Source: Calothrix sp. PCC 7507 (GTDB lineage: Bacteria > Cyanobacteriota > Cyanobacteriia > Cyanobacteriales > Nostocaceae). Taken from it: a DNA stretch of 64,000 nt. The notes below the pieces were generated by a model. That model saw only the letters and a list, made by a program, of their open reading frames with translations. It did not search any database and was not told the origin of the DNA. This document shows, piece by piece, positions 1-9,358 of this stretch (its first letter is position 1; each line of letters starts with the position of its first letter). The stretch is from assembly GCF_000316575.1 (NCBI RefSeq), contig NC_019682.1, positions 2,974,001 to 3,038,000 on the forward strand, in the 5' to 3' direction. The translations under genes and the position numbers were made by a program.

Positions 1-359
1 CCCTGTGCCATCCACTCTCCTAATTGATACCAGAAGCCCAACTTGATGTTGACAGTGAAAGACGCATAGGAACGGCACAGGGGAGTGTCAGCACGATTAG
101 CCAAATCGTACATGACTGCTGTTTGCGCTTCAAAAGGCATCTGTTTGATTTGTTCGAGTAAGCCTTGTGCTAAGACCATACTTGCGGCTCCTGGAGCAGC
201 AACTGTAATGGTTTTACCCATCTCTGTATAGGCAAACCAAAGCAATGCTAATTGGTCTTCAGCATTGAGTTGAGAGAATGATTCGGTGATAGTTGGGACA
301 ATGTCAGCGACCAGAGTGCTGGGGAAAATACCTTGAGCTGATTCGAGGGTAATAGACAT
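1..359 (-). CDS. Orange carotenoid protein / helical carotenoid protein, N-terminal domain (3' end cut by window edge)
   Basis: The reverse strand from the ATG at 359 reads MSITLESAQGIFPSTLVADI and continues with LNAEDQLALLWFAY, APGAASM, DLANRADTPLCR and NIKLGFWYQLGE. This is the all-helical, ketocarotenoid-binding N-terminal domain of OCP, which quenches phycobilisome excitation in strong light. Counting from Met1, the tyrosine of WFAY is residue 44 and the tryptophan of GFWY is residue 110, exactly the OCP residues that stack on the carotenoid. About 119 codons are present before the sequence stops at base 1. Full OCP is about 317 residues and stand-alone helical carotenoid proteins (HCPs) about 165-180, so the two cannot be told apart here. 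The domain call is secure; OCP versus HCP is open. Confidence 0.92.
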   Translation of the reverse strand, partial: MSITLESAQGIFPSTLVADIVPTITESFSQLNAEDQLALLWFAYTEMGKTITVAAPGAASMVLAQGLLEQIKQMPFEAQTAVMYDLANRADTPLCRSYASFTVNIKLGFWYQLGEWMAQ

Positions 360-1095
360 GGTAGGAATCTCAAAAATAAAGTTGGAGGACGGTTAAATGT
401 GCAAGAACGGCAGAAAAGTGTGCTTAAACAAACACTGTAAATTACCCACATGACAATTCATTCACAACAAGGGGTTGTGAAGTCATCACTAGGACTGGGT
501 ATAAATTTGGTTTTCTTTTGGGCGAATACTTTTGCTTTTAGCAAAAGCGGTTAACAATGCTGAAGTTATGAGGACTGCTGCGATCGCTTTTTTAAATACA
601 CAGCAGATTTGTTGCTCTTGGTTTGAATACGTACCAACGCCAACAGCAGGCTTAACTACACAGTTACGAGAATGCCCTAGTCATCGATGGTATAACGCAT
701 TAATGTTGCTTTTGTTTCTTTATGTAAAGAAACATAACAAAAACGTTACAAATAAGCAATCGTTTCTCAGTTATTCATTAATGAGTTTTATTTATCTTAA
801 AGATAAGATTCCCTTAAGTGTGGGTGATGAAGCAAGTAGAAGGAACGAGTCGGAGAATACCCAGTCCCCATTCCCTCCCCATTGCCAGTATGTAATCGAG
901 GTGCTTTAATAGCGATCGCGTTCCGTCGAACTGTGCTACTTGCAAAAAACACACAAGATTTACTGCTGCTAGTTAATTTGATATCACTACCGGTGTTCGT
1001 AAAATTACAGAATCAAAACATTAGACTTAAAAGTAGGACAAGGTAGTACCATGTCCTTTAACTAAAACTTCTCTAAAAACTAGATAGGATCAGAT
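360..1095. other. Intergenic region between divergent OCP-like and paraslipin genes
   Basis: These 736 bp should hold the promoters of both flanking genes. A 125-codon open frame (532-909, TTG start) runs through it but has no recognisable domain and no ribosome site, and I do not call it a gene. A weak Shine-Dalgarno-like AGGA lies just ahead of the paraslipin ATG at 1096. No repeat array or RNA motif was recognised. Confidence 0.5.
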
Positions 1096-1935
1096 ATGGA
1101 GCCAATCATTGCTATAGTCTTAGCCCTTATAGGTTATGCCCTAGGATCTGCAAAACTAATTAATCAAGGTAATGAAGCCCTAGTCGAAAGATTAGGTCGG
1201 TATCATCGGAAACTTAAACCTGGACTAAACTTCATTGTTCCCCTAGTTGATCAGATTGTCATGGAGGATACAACAAGAGAACAGGTGTTAGACATCAAGC
1301 CTCAAAATGTCATCACTAAGGATAGTGTCTACTTAGAGGTAGACGCCATTCTTTATTGGCGCATTAGAGATATAGAAAAAAGCTTTTATGCAATAGACGA
1401 CCTCCAAGGAGGACTAGCACAGCTCGCCACAACTACGCTGCGAGAGATTATTGCCCAGAACACTTTAGAAGAGACTAATGTCTCTAGGTCTGACATGCAC
1501 AGAGGCATTTTGGATCTACTGAATCCAATCACCACAGAGTGGGGAGTTGAGATTCTGCGATTAGATATTCAAAGCATTAATCCGCCGGAGAGTGTGCGGA
1601 AGTCGATGGAAGAGGAACGAGCCGCAGAAATCAAAAAACGGGCTTTGATTTCCGAAGCAGAAGGGGAACGACAAGCTGCAATAAAAAAAGCAGAAGGAAC
1701 TAGAACCTCAATGCAAATAATTGCTGAAGCTCTACGTACCCATCCCGAAAGCCGGGAAATTCTCCGGTATCTCGTGGCTCAAGATTATGTAGAAGCTAGC
1801 CAAAAACTCGGTGAGAGCAATAATGCCAAAATTGTCTTTGTAGATCCAGCTAACTCAACAGAGATGTTTCAGGAATTGATTGCTGAGTCTGTCACTCACG
1901 AAGGGAACAACAAAACTGGCAATGGTTCTACCTAG
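1096..1935 (+). CDS. SPFH/band 7 domain protein (stomatin-like, paraslipin type)
   Basis: This is a 279-residue membrane-anchored SPFH protein. An N-terminal hydrophobic helix (about residues 3-20) is followed by the band 7 domain, with the typical EALVERLGRYHRKLKPGLNF opening. Next come AILYWRIRD and TTLREIIAQNTLEE, and then a charged coiled coil rich in E, A and K (about residues 165-215, including ISEAEGERQAAI). Relatives are slipins/QmcA and Synechocystis Slr1128, which form large rings at membranes and are linked to membrane stress and proteolysis. It stands alone, transcribed away from the OCP-like gene and convergent with folP. The family call is secure; the cellular role is not defined by the sequence. 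Confidence 0.88.
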   Translation: MEPIIAIVLALIGYALGSAKLINQGNEALVERLGRYHRKLKPGLNFIVPLVDQIVMEDTTREQVLDIKPQNVITKDSVYLEVDAILYWRIRDIEKSFYAIDDLQGGLAQLATTTLREIIAQNTLEETNVSRSDMHRGILDLLNPITTEWGVEILRLDIQSINPPESVRKSMEEERAAEIKKRALISEAEGERQAAIKKAEGTRTSMQIIAEALRTHPESREILRYLVAQDYVEASQKLGESNNAKIVFVDPANSTEMFQELIAESVTHEGNNKTGNGST

Positions 1936-1940
1936 TAAAA

Positions 1941-1970
1941 AAGTATGAAGTATAAAGTATGAAGTATGAA
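1941..1970. repeat. Short 8-bp tandem repeat AAGTATGA
   Basis: Four imperfect copies of an AAGTATGA-like unit follow the paraslipin stop codon, in the gap before the convergent folP stop. This is a simple-sequence tract of the kind common in Nostocales intergenic DNA. No function is evident. Confidence 0.7.
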
Positions 1971-2040
1971 ATGAAGAAACCTTTAGAGTGAGCTTTTAGG
2001 GTTTTGTAATGGGTGGTTTATTGGCTGCGTGGCATACTAG

Positions 2041-2895
2041 TTAATGCTGTGCTTGTTGGCGAAATATGGCATCAGCAACTAGTGACACATCGTGCATTTC
2101 TTTAACGTCGTGAACTCGCAAGATATCTGCACCATTAAAGATAGCAGCACAACATGCTGCTGCTGTTCCCCAGACTCGTTCTTTTGGCTCTGGTTGATTG
2201 ATAATCCGACCAATAAAACTTTTGCGGGATGCACCCACTAATATAGGACAGTTAAGCGCTGCCAGTAACCGCAAGTGGCGAAAAATTTCTAGATTTTGCT
2301 CATAGTTTTTAGCAAAGCCAATACCAGGATCGATGATAATTTTATCTGGGTCAACACCCACAACAATTGCTGCTGCAATTTGCTTTGCCAAAAAACTATT
2401 AATCTCTCCCATCAAATCCTGATAGTCTGTTTGTTGTTGCATAGTCTGCGGGTTTCCCCGGATGTGCATTAACACAATAGGCACATTTAAACTTGCTACC
2501 GTTGGCAACATTGCTGTGTCAAAAGTGCCACCGGAAATATCATTAATCAAATCAGCCCCAACAGCAACAGCGGCTCTGGCTACGGCTGCCCTAGTTGTAT
2601 CTACAGAAATTGGTACGGAAATCACCGGACGTAATTCCTGTAACACCGATACCACCCGATCTAGTTCTTCTGCCAGACTGATTTGCGCTGCGCCTGGTCG
2701 AGTTGATTGACCACCGACATCAATTATGTCAGCACCAGCTGCTACCATTGCCTGTGCTTGCGCTAAAGCCGCAGTAGTGTTGTTAAACTCACCACCATCA
2801 CTAAAACTATCAGGCGTTACATTGACAACGCCCATCAGATAGGTTTGCTGTCCCCATTGGAAACAGCGATCGCGCATAATTAATTTGCCAGACAT
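2041..2895 (-). CDS. folP: Dihydropteroate synthase
   Basis: The 284-residue enzyme condenses 6-hydroxymethyl-7,8-dihydropterin diphosphate with p-aminobenzoate in folate synthesis, in the cytoplasm. Diagnostic motifs are visible: LMGVVNVTPDSFSDGG near the N-terminus, DIIDVGGQSTRPGA (sulfonamide-site loop), the DINDISGG-like ADLINDISGG, IVLMHIRGNPQTMQ, IIIDPGIGFAKN and the C-terminal LRVHDVKEM. Length matches the family. It lies 70 bp downstream of tpiA on the same strand and may be cotranscribed. The start is the ATG at 2895. Confidence 0.96.
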   Translation of the reverse strand: MSGKLIMRDRCFQWGQQTYLMGVVNVTPDSFSDGGEFNNTTAALAQAQAMVAAGADIIDVGGQSTRPGAAQISLAEELDRVVSVLQELRPVISVPISVDTTRAAVARAAVAVGADLINDISGGTFDTAMLPTVASLNVPIVLMHIRGNPQTMQQQTDYQDLMGEINSFLAKQIAAAIVVGVDPDKIIIDPGIGFAKNYEQNLEIFRHLRLLAALNCPILVGASRKSFIGRIINQPEPKERVWGTAAACCAAIFNGADILRVHDVKEMHDVSLVADAIFRQQAQH

Positions 2896-2924
2896 AAATT
2901 CAGAGAATCTTCATTTTAGGCACA

Positions 2925-2945
2925 TTCCCATGCAGAGCATGGGAA
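2925..2945. repeat. Perfect hairpin between tpiA and folP
   Basis: Arms TTCCCATGC and GCATGGGAA (9 bp, perfect) flank a three-base AGA loop in the tpiA-folP spacer. There is no T-tract after it on the minus strand, so it is not a convincing terminator. The sequence resembles palindromes dispersed in cyanobacterial genomes and could act as an mRNA processing or stability element. Confidence 0.6.
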
Positions 2946-2965
2946 CACGAAGAAGGACTATCACA

Positions 2966-3691
2966 CTACTTATAGTTAACAATTCGGGCAAAACTCTCAG
3001 GTTCCAAGCTTGCTCCACCCACCAAGGCACCATCGATTTCCGGTTGAGCCATAATCTCATCAATATTATTCGGCTTGACTGAGCCACCATATTGAATCGA
3101 AACATTGGGATTCTTCAACTGGCTGCGAATTAAGCCAATGACTCGATTGGCCTCGGTTGCTTCACAAGTGTCGCCCGTACCGATCGCCCAAATTGGCTCG
3201 TAAGCAATCACCAAATTATCTTGATCCACATTTACTAGGCCTTTGTCTAGCTGGCTGATAATCAGTGATTCTGTTTCCCCCAAGTCTCGTTGTTGCTTCG
3301 TTTCGCCAACACAGAGAATCGGGGTAAGACCATAACTTTGAGCAGCTTTCAGGCGCAGATTGACAGTCTCGTCTGTTTCACCAAAGTATTGTCGTCGTTC
3401 GCTGTGACCGACAATCACATAACGCACGCCAGATTCTGTCAGCATAGGGCCAGAAACTTCACCTGTGTAGGCTCCATATTCTTCCCAGTGGACATTTTGC
3501 GCCCCTAGTTGGATTAAACTTCCATGCAAACTCTTGGATAAAAGGCTTAAGTTAGTGAAAGGAGGGCATAATACCACTTCTCTTCCAGTGGGTGTTTCCT
3601 CCAGGTGGGGCAGAAAACCTCGTAAGAAGTCCTGAGTTTCTGCCTGGGTTTTGAACATTTTCCAGTTACCGGCAATAACAATTTTCCGCAC
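2966..3691 (-). CDS. tpiA: Triosephosphate isomerase
   Basis: This TIM-barrel enzyme interconverts glyceraldehyde 3-phosphate and dihydroxyacetone phosphate in glycolysis and the Calvin cycle. Key motifs are AGNWKM (catalytic Lys and the Asn of the active site), IVGHSERR (catalytic His), [10 protein letters not shown] (catalytic Glu and the lid loop) and the phosphate-binding IQYGGSVKP and [10 protein letters not shown] chose the GTG at 3691 because the protein then begins (M)[11 protein letters not shown], as in cyanobacterial relatives, giving 241 residues. A TTG at 3706 would add five residues and cannot be excluded. folP follows on the same strand. Confidence 0.95.
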   Translation of the reverse strand: MRKIVIAGNWKMFKTQAETQDFLRGFLPHLEETPTGREVVLCPPFTNLSLLSKSLHGSLIQLGAQNVHWEEYGAYTGEVSGPMLTESGVRYVIVGHSERRQYFGETDETVNLRLKAAQSYGLTPILCVGETKQQRDLGETESLIISQLDKGLVNVDQDNLVIAYEPIWAIGTGDTCEATEANRVIGLIRSQLKNPNVSIQYGGSVKPNNIDEIMAQPEIDGALVGGASLEPESFARIVNYK

Positions 3692-3972
3692 AGGTGATTT
3701 AGTCAAGTTCCTAACGCTACTAGATGCATTTTTCAGTCTAGAACTTTTTGGGGAACAAAGACCTTAGTTAATTACCGAAAAATTGAGATTCTCTCTTAGC
3801 GGGATCGAGGTGTTCCCTGCCTATTGCACCTGTGTTGCACCAAAAATTCTTAATTATCCTGATGTGAAGATGCTCAAATGATTTGGTGATAAACATCAGC
3901 GATCGCTTCCCCCATCCCTACCAAAAATAACTAGGATCAGATAGCGAGGTAAATCCAAAATCTAAAATTCAC
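3692..3972. promoter_or_regulatory. Divergent promoter region between tpiA and a GTPase gene
   Basis: About 280 bp separate the two divergent genes and must contain both promoters. The region contains one HIP1 octamer (GCGATCGC near 3899). No operator or defined -10/-35 pair could be assigned with confidence. Confidence 0.4.
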
Positions 3973-5427
3973 ATGACTTCGACATTGCCCGAACCTCATC
4001 AAAACGAGTCACCCAACTGGGAGGAAGAACTGGATAGTGCTATTTTCAGCTTTGAAGACATTCAAGCAGAACTCAACTATAAACAGGCACAAACAGCGCT
4101 GCGAAATTTGGTAGCCAATATTGACCTCTCTCCCCAGGAAAAAACGGGATTGGAGGCAGAGATTAATGATTTGGAAACCATGCTGGGAAAGTTAGACCGC
4201 ATGGTGGTACAAATTGCAGCTTTTGGGATGGTGGGACGTGGTAAGTCTTCCCTACTCAATGCCTTGGTTGGGCAACCAGTGTTTGAAACTGGCCCGTTGC
4301 ATGGTGTTACCCGTGCTGCACAACGAGTTAACTGGAGTATTCATGAGGAAGCTATAGGAGAGACTGAACGTGCTTTGCGAGTCACTCTCCCTGGAGTTGG
4401 TCAATCTCAGGTGGAATTAATTGACACACCTGGTTTAGATGAAATTGATGGTGACACCCGCGCCGCACTAGCTGAACAGATAGCAAAGCAGGCGGATTTG
4501 ATTCTGTTTGTGATTGCTGGCGACATGACAAAAATAGAACATGAGGCGCTTTCCCAATTACGGTCAGCAGGTAAACCGATCGTTCTGGTGTTTAATAAAG
4601 TAGATCAGTATCCAGAAGCAGACCGGATGGTAATTTATCATAAAATCCGGGATGACAGGGTGAGAGAATTACTTTCACCTCTAGAAATTGTCATGTCAGC
4701 CGCATCACCACTGGTGAAAACTGCAATTCGTCGCCCAGATGGTAGCAAGGGTTTGCAATTGCGGACAGGTACTGCCCAAGTTGAAGAACTGAAGCTGAAA
4801 ATCTTGGAGATTTTGCACCGTGAGGGTAAAGCCTTGGTGGCTCTGAATACTATGCTTTATGCTGACATTGTGAATGAGCAATTGGTGCAGCGCAAACTGA
4901 TGATTCGGGAACAGGTGGCCAATCAGTTGATTTGGAAGGCTGTAATGACCAAAGCAGTAGCGATCGCCCTCAATCCTGTCACCGTAGTAGATATACTGAG
5001 CAGTATTGTGATTGATATCTTTCTAATTTTGGGTCTATCTAAACTCTATGGCATCTCCATGACCGAAGCTGGTGCTGTCCAATTGCTGCAAAAAATTGCC
5101 CTGAGTATGGGTGGTATTGGCGCTAGTGAACTGCTGGCTAATTTGGGCTTAAGTGGGCTGAAAACTTTATTGGGTATCTCTGCACCAGTTACCGGCGGCG
5201 CTTCGTTAGGCCCCTACCTCACCGTCGCATTAACCCAAGCCAGTGTAGCTGGCGTTTCTACTTATGGCATTGGACAAGTGACGAAAGCTTATTTAGCCAA
5301 TGGCGCAACTTGGGGACCAGATGGGCCAAAAGCAGTGATTACTAAGATATTGGCAACCCTTGACGAAACCTCAATTCTCAATCGCATCAAAGATGAATTG
5401 TTGACAAAGGTGAAAAGTAAAAAGTAA
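3973..5427 (+). CDS. Era/dynamin-like GTPase with membrane-associated C-terminal (DUF697-like) region
   Basis: The 484-residue protein has a G domain after an approximately 75-residue acidic helical N-terminus. G1 is GMVGRGKSS (P-loop), G3 is DTPGLDEI, G4 is NKVD and G5-like is MSAAS. The C-terminal third is hydrophobic and glycine/alanine rich (about residues 330-450), as in GTPases carrying a DUF697 region. That fits membrane association. The substrate or partner is unknown; relatives have been linked to membrane or ribosome functions. It stands alone, with a HIP1-rich upstream region shared with tpiA. The GTPase call is secure; the C-terminal domain assignment is by overall character. Confidence 0.82.
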   Translation: MTSTLPEPHQNESPNWEEELDSAIFSFEDIQAELNYKQAQTALRNLVANIDLSPQEKTGLEAEINDLETMLGKLDRMVVQIAAFGMVGRGKSSLLNALVGQPVFETGPLHGVTRAAQRVNWSIHEEAIGETERALRVTLPGVGQSQVELIDTPGLDEIDGDTRAALAEQIAKQADLILFVIAGDMTKIEHEALSQLRSAGKPIVLVFNKVDQYPEADRMVIYHKIRDDRVRELLSPLEIVMSAASPLVKTAIRRPDGSKGLQLRTGTAQVEELKLKILEILHREGKALVALNTMLYADIVNEQLVQRKLMIREQVANQLIWKAVMTKAVAIALNPVTVVDILSSIVIDIFLILGLSKLYGISMTEAGAVQLLQKIALSMGGIGASELLANLGLSGLKTLLGISAPVTGGASLGPYLTVALTQASVAGVSTYGIGQVTKAYLANGATWGPDGPKAVITKILATLDETSILNRIKDELLTKVKSKK

Positions 5428-5461
5428 AAAGCAATAAGTTTACACTGAGCGAAGTCGCAGG

Positions 5462-5689
5462 AACTTATGCAGTTCTAGCCAACACTTTACATCATTACTG
5501 GAAGATTTACCGACAAGTCTCCAGAAAGATAATATCGAATTCAAGGCTGTTTTGGATCTTTGGGTGCAAGTACTGAAAGTTTTTAAATTTAAATATTTTT
5601 TTCTTAAAGAAAGAATGCTTAGGCAAAATAAATTACTTATTAAATATTGGCTCAAACCTTTATTCAGCAAGCAATTGGCAGAATTTTAA
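5462..5689 (+). pseudogene. Possible 3' remnant of a degraded gene
   Basis: An open frame without a plausible start runs to TAA at 5687-5689 and ends LLIKYWLKPLFSKQLAEF. Its composition (amphipathic, with L, K and F spaced like a folded protein) looks more like real coding sequence than the antisense frame over it. The reading frame opens just after a copy of a dispersed repeat (around 5443-5459, containing GAGCGAAGTCG), as if repeat insertion had removed the 5' part. I do not recognise the family. The call rests on appearance only. Confidence 0.25.
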
Positions 5690-6012
5690 TTTTACTTTGA
5701 TATTTAAATGTTATTTCATGCGTATTCATTATAGTTATCTTATAAACTTAAAGATTTGACTTAACCTCTAGATATTAAAAAAAACTTTGCCACAATGGTT
5801 ATCTAAGAAGTAAAACGTCAAAGAACATTTTCATAACTTCTTTGGGATTGCTATAGTTTCTCAAGTTATCAATTGACTGCCTGGAAATTACTAATGCGAT
5901 CACTATCAAGTTTTCCATAGTTTTGCTTTATTTTGAGACTTTATTGTTATTAGTGCTATTCTACCTACTTCTGATTTTACATTTTGTTGAGCAAAGACAT
6001 ACCTCTAATCAA
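5690..6012. other. AT-rich leader region before the adenylation-reductase gene
   Basis: This 323-bp stretch is AT-rich and holds the promoter and leader of the following gene. A TTG at 5923 is in frame with the gene and would add 30 residues, mostly a hydrophobic run of L, F and Y. Adenylation domains do not start this way, so I treat 5923-6012 as leader. No repeat or RNA motif was recognised. Confidence 0.5.
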
Positions 6013-9000
6013 ATGAATATTAAAAATCTCCAAAGCCATCAAACAGTTGTTTCTTTAATCGAATTTAATTGTCAAAAATATCAGGATGAACTGGCAGTAA
6101 TTCTAGAAAATCGACAGTTGAGTTACGGAGAACTACAACAGAGGGCAGAACAGTTATCTCAATATTTAATAGCACAGGGGATGCTAAAACCTAACAGTTT
6201 AGTTGGACTGTGTATAGAACCTTCTTTTGAAATGGTTATTGCTATCTATGCCATTTTGAAAGCAGGTGCAGCTTTTGTTCCTCTTGACCCAGATTTACCC
6301 CGCCAGAGACTCAGCTACATGATTGCTGATGCTAAATTAACCACGATTCTGACACAGCAAAAGTTTGCTTTTGATATTGAGCCAGCGATGCGGCAGAGTG
6401 GTTTGGATGGGCAAATGTGTTTTTTGGACACCCCTACAGTCTGGGAACAGTTAACTACACCCTCTGCATTACCTTCAGTAGTAGAGCCTGAGCAACTAGC
6501 TTACATTATTTATACTTCTGGCTCTACAGGTGTACCGAAGGGAGTAATGCTTACCCACCTAGGTTTACTAAATCTTGCTCAGGCTAGCTGTACTACTTTT
6601 GATATCAAACCAGGCTTGCGTTTACTTCAGTTTGCCTCCATCAGCTTTGATGCAGCAGTGTGGGAATTAGTCACAGCATTATGTGGTGGGGCAACTTTAG
6701 TACTGGGTGCAAGAGAGCAAATGCTTCCTGGGAAACTATTAGCAAACTTCATAGCTAGACAGAGGGTGCAATGGGTAATGCTGTCCCCTTCTGTACTCGC
6801 AACGCTGTCACCTTTCCGCGACCAATTACCTGATTTACAAATGGTTGTGGTAGGTGGTGAAGCTTGTCCTGTATCGCTTGCCAAAGCATGGGTTTCACCT
6901 CATACCCGCTTTTTCAATGCCTACGGGCCAACAGAAATAACAGTTTGCTGCACAATTTACGAGTTTCAGCAACACGATATGAGTCTACCTATTGGTTATG
7001 CGCTGCCAAATGTAGAACTCTACATTCTAGATGAAGAACTCAAGCTTTGTAATCGTGGTGAAAAGGGCGAATTATATGTAGGTGGTATGGGGATAGGCAA
7101 GGGCTATTTAGATAAACCGGAGATTACAAGTACTCGTTTTTTAGACAATCCTTTCGGTTTAGGCAAAATATACAAAACTGGTGATATCGTTTACGAAGAC
7201 CCGCATGAACCTGGGCTATTGCACTATGCTGGTAGATCAGATCATCAAGTGAAAATTCGGGGCAAACGTATAGAAATCGAAGCAATTGAAATGATACTTG
7301 CCCAGCATCCTGGCGTACAAACGAACGCAGTTAAAGCAATTAAAACTACACGAATAGAAAGTAGCGATATGCCAGAAAATTATGGCGTATCAATGCTTGT
7401 GGCATATATCGTCCCTAAAGCTGGACAGTTTTTGATAGAAAAGCACCTGCAACGCTTTGCTGCTGAACAACTACCAGATTACATGGTACCTGCGCGGTTT
7501 GTTTTTATGGACGAATTGCCTTTATTACCTAATCGCAGCAAAGTAGACCGAAATGCCTTACCAGAACTGCTAGAAACCCCATCTTTCCTGGCTGATACGA
7601 TGGATAGCTCTCTCAAAATAGCGGTAATTTTTGATGAAGCTTTAGAGTTACCTACTGGAACTTGCAAACCTCACACGAATTTCTTTGAGGCAGGTGGTAG
7701 CTCACTTTGCATAGCTCATGTGTTGTATGCACTCGATCGCGATTTTGGTGTCAATCTTCCTTCTCGCTTAATTTACGAATATCCTACACCATCGGGTTTA
7801 GCACAATTGTTAGAACAGTTTAAATTCAAAAGCGAAAGTGCAGTTAATGATGGACATATTGACTTACAAGCAGAAGCCAGACTTGCTCCAGATTTGAATA
7901 CATCGATTTGGCAACAACCACCACAAGCTAAATATAACTGTGCATTAATTACAGGTGCAACAGGTTTTTTAGGGGCACATTTGCTTTATGAACTGCTCAC
8001 CAAAGGCAGTTACCGCAAAATCTATTGCTTGGTGCGAGCAGAAAGCAATGCAGAGGCTCTGACAAGGCTACGTGCAACCTTTATCCAATATCAGCTACCA
8101 ACAACAACATTGGCTCAAGTACAAGTAATCGCTGGCGATATTCAGCAACCACAGTTGCAACTAACAACAACATTATTTGACAAACTAGGTGAGGAAGTTG
8201 ACCAAATTTATCATGTAGCTGCTGACACCAATTACATCAAACCTTATTCGTTAATTAAAAAATCTAATGTGGATGGGACTGCAAATATTATTGCCTTAGC
8301 AGCGCATCGTCGTCACAAAATGCTGCACTACGTGTCTACTGTGTCTGTTTATGGAGCAGTAACTTCATTATTAGGTATTAATGAAGTTTCCGAAGATTTT
8401 AATCTTGATTTCAGCCAACCAATTATGTCTGTAGAGTATGGCTATGTACGAGCAAAATGGGCTGCCGAACGCATGGTCAAATCAGCTAAAGAAAAAGGAT
8501 TAGCAGTCTCTATTTACCGTCCTGGTTTTATTTCTGGGCACAGGGAAACAGGAGTTGCTAACCTTAACGATACCTTCTACCGTTTTATTGGTGGTTGTAT
8601 TGAGATGGGTATGTATCCAGACTGGCCCGAAAAATATTGGACTCCTGTACCTGTGGACTATGTTGCTGCTGTCATTGCCCATATTTCTCTAGATGCAAAG
8701 TATATAGATGGCAATTACAACATTGTTGTGCCTAGAGAACAGGAATTAAGTAATGTAGAAATATTTGAGTGCTTTAAAGAGTTTGGCTATCCTTTACAAA
8801 AAATTTCACCTAAAAACTGGTTGAATACTCTCTCTACTTTGCCAACAATTAATCCCTTGCATCCATTAACTTCTTTCTTCCAAGAAAAAGTATATCAAAA
8901 CCGCAGCACTATACTAGAAGTACACCATCGTACTCCTATATGCAAAGTAGATAACACTCTTGATGCTATCCAACGTTCAGGTATTTTATGTCCAAAAATT

Positions 9001-9090
9001 GACAAGGCACTCATGAAACAATACTTACCCAAATTTGATAAAGATTTCTCTACCCGACAACTTCCAAAACTAACAGCCCTGCATTATTAG
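6013..9090 (+). CDS. Stand-alone NRPS-like enzyme: adenylation - carrier - thioester reductase
   Basis: From the ATG at 6013 the protein has 1,025 residues. The adenylation domain (about 10-510) shows IIYTSGSTGVPKG (A3), NAYGPTE (A5), YKTGDIV (A7), GRSDHQVKIRGKRIE (A8) and NRSKVDRNAL with the A10 lysine. A carrier domain follows, with FFEAGGSSL near residue 563 (phosphopantetheine serine). The last part is a short-chain-reductase-type thioester reductase: TGATGFLGAHLL near 646, HVAADTNYIKP, and YVRAK near 810 (catalytic Tyr and Lys). Such A-T-R enzymes activate an amino or aryl acid and release it as an aldehyde or alcohol. No condensation domain is present. My rough alignment gives binding-pocket residues D-A-W-M-V-G-A-V-C-K, suggesting a hydrophobic or aromatic amino acid. 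The substrate is inferred, not shown. Confidence 0.88.
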   Translation: MNIKNLQSHQTVVSLIEFNCQKYQDELAVILENRQLSYGELQQRAEQLSQYLIAQGMLKPNSLVGLCIEPSFEMVIAIYAILKAGAAFVPLDPDLPRQRLSYMIADAKLTTILTQQKFAFDIEPAMRQSGLDGQMCFLDTPTVWEQLTTPSALPSVVEPEQLAYIIYTSGSTGVPKGVMLTHLGLLNLAQASCTTFDIKPGLRLLQFASISFDAAVWELVTALCGGATLVLGAREQMLPGKLLANFIARQRVQWVMLSPSVLATLSPFRDQLPDLQMVVVGGEACPVSLAKAWVSPHTRFFNAYGPTEITVCCTIYEFQQHDMSLPIGYALPNVELYILDEELKLCNRGEKGELYVGGMGIGKGYLDKPEITSTRFLDNPFGLGKIYKTGDIVYEDPHEPGLLHYAGRSDHQVKIRGKRIEIEAIEMILAQHPGVQTNAVKAIKTTRIESSDMPENYGVSMLVAYIVPKAGQFLIEKHLQRFAAEQLPDYMVPARFVFMDELPLLPNRSKVDRNALPELLETPSFLADTMDSSLKIAVIFDEALELPTGTCKPHTNFFEAGGSSLCIAHVLYALDRDFGVNLPSRLIYEYPTPSGLAQLLEQFKFKSESAVNDGHIDLQAEARLAPDLNTSIWQQPPQAKYNCALITGATGFLGAHLLYELLTKGSYRKIYCLVRAESNAEALTRLRATFIQYQLPTTTLAQVQVIAGDIQQPQLQLTTTLFDKLGEEVDQIYHVAADTNYIKPYSLIKKSNVDGTANIIALAAHRRHKMLHYVSTVSVYGAVTSLLGINEVSEDFNLDFSQPIMSVEYGYVRAKWAAERMVKSAKEKGLAVSIYRPGFISGHRETGVANLNDTFYRFIGGCIEMGMYPDWPEKYWTPVPVDYVAAVIAHISLDAKYIDGNYNIVVPREQELSNVEIFECFKEFGYPLQKISPKNWLNTLSTLPTINPLHPLTSFFQEKVYQNRSTILEVHHRTPICKVDNTLDAIQRSGILCPKIDKALMKQYLPKFDKDFSTRQLPKLTALHY

Positions 9091-9098
9091 TGAAAAAC

Positions 9099-9132
9099 TA
9101 GATTCTCGACTTTTTTATAAGTCGGGAATCTA
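9099..9132. terminator. Hairpin after the adenylation-reductase gene
   Basis: A 14-bp inverted repeat (TAGATTCTCGACTT at 9099-9112, AAGTCGGGAATCTA at 9119-9132, one G-T pair) begins eight bases after the stop codon. The T-rich loop and following AT-rich run would allow it to end transcription. Its core GATTCCCGACTT resembles the perfect hairpin at 46755-46787, so it belongs to a dispersed hairpin family. Confidence 0.55.
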
Positions 9133-9358
9133 AATATTTCAATTTCTCACAAGTAAAACGCCCCAGCCCATAAAGGGATGGGGTTTTACGCTCTATCAAT
9201 AAAATAGGATTGCTATATAACCGCACTCCACAGCCAAAATCCATGCTCGTTGTGGGATTAGTTCGACACGGATGAGGAACTATAACGAAAACTTGATAAA
9301 AAAATAGCAAAAGTGGGAATCATAGATATACACAATTTTGTGCTTACTAAGAAGGGTA

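Noticed and set aside
532-909. 125-codon frame between OCP-like and paraslipin genes
   Set aside because: TTG start, no ribosome site, no domain, and composition that does not look coding.
5923-6012. N-terminal hydrophobic extension of the A-T-R enzyme
   Set aside because: Begins at TTG without a ribosome site; adenylation domains start near the ATG at 6013.
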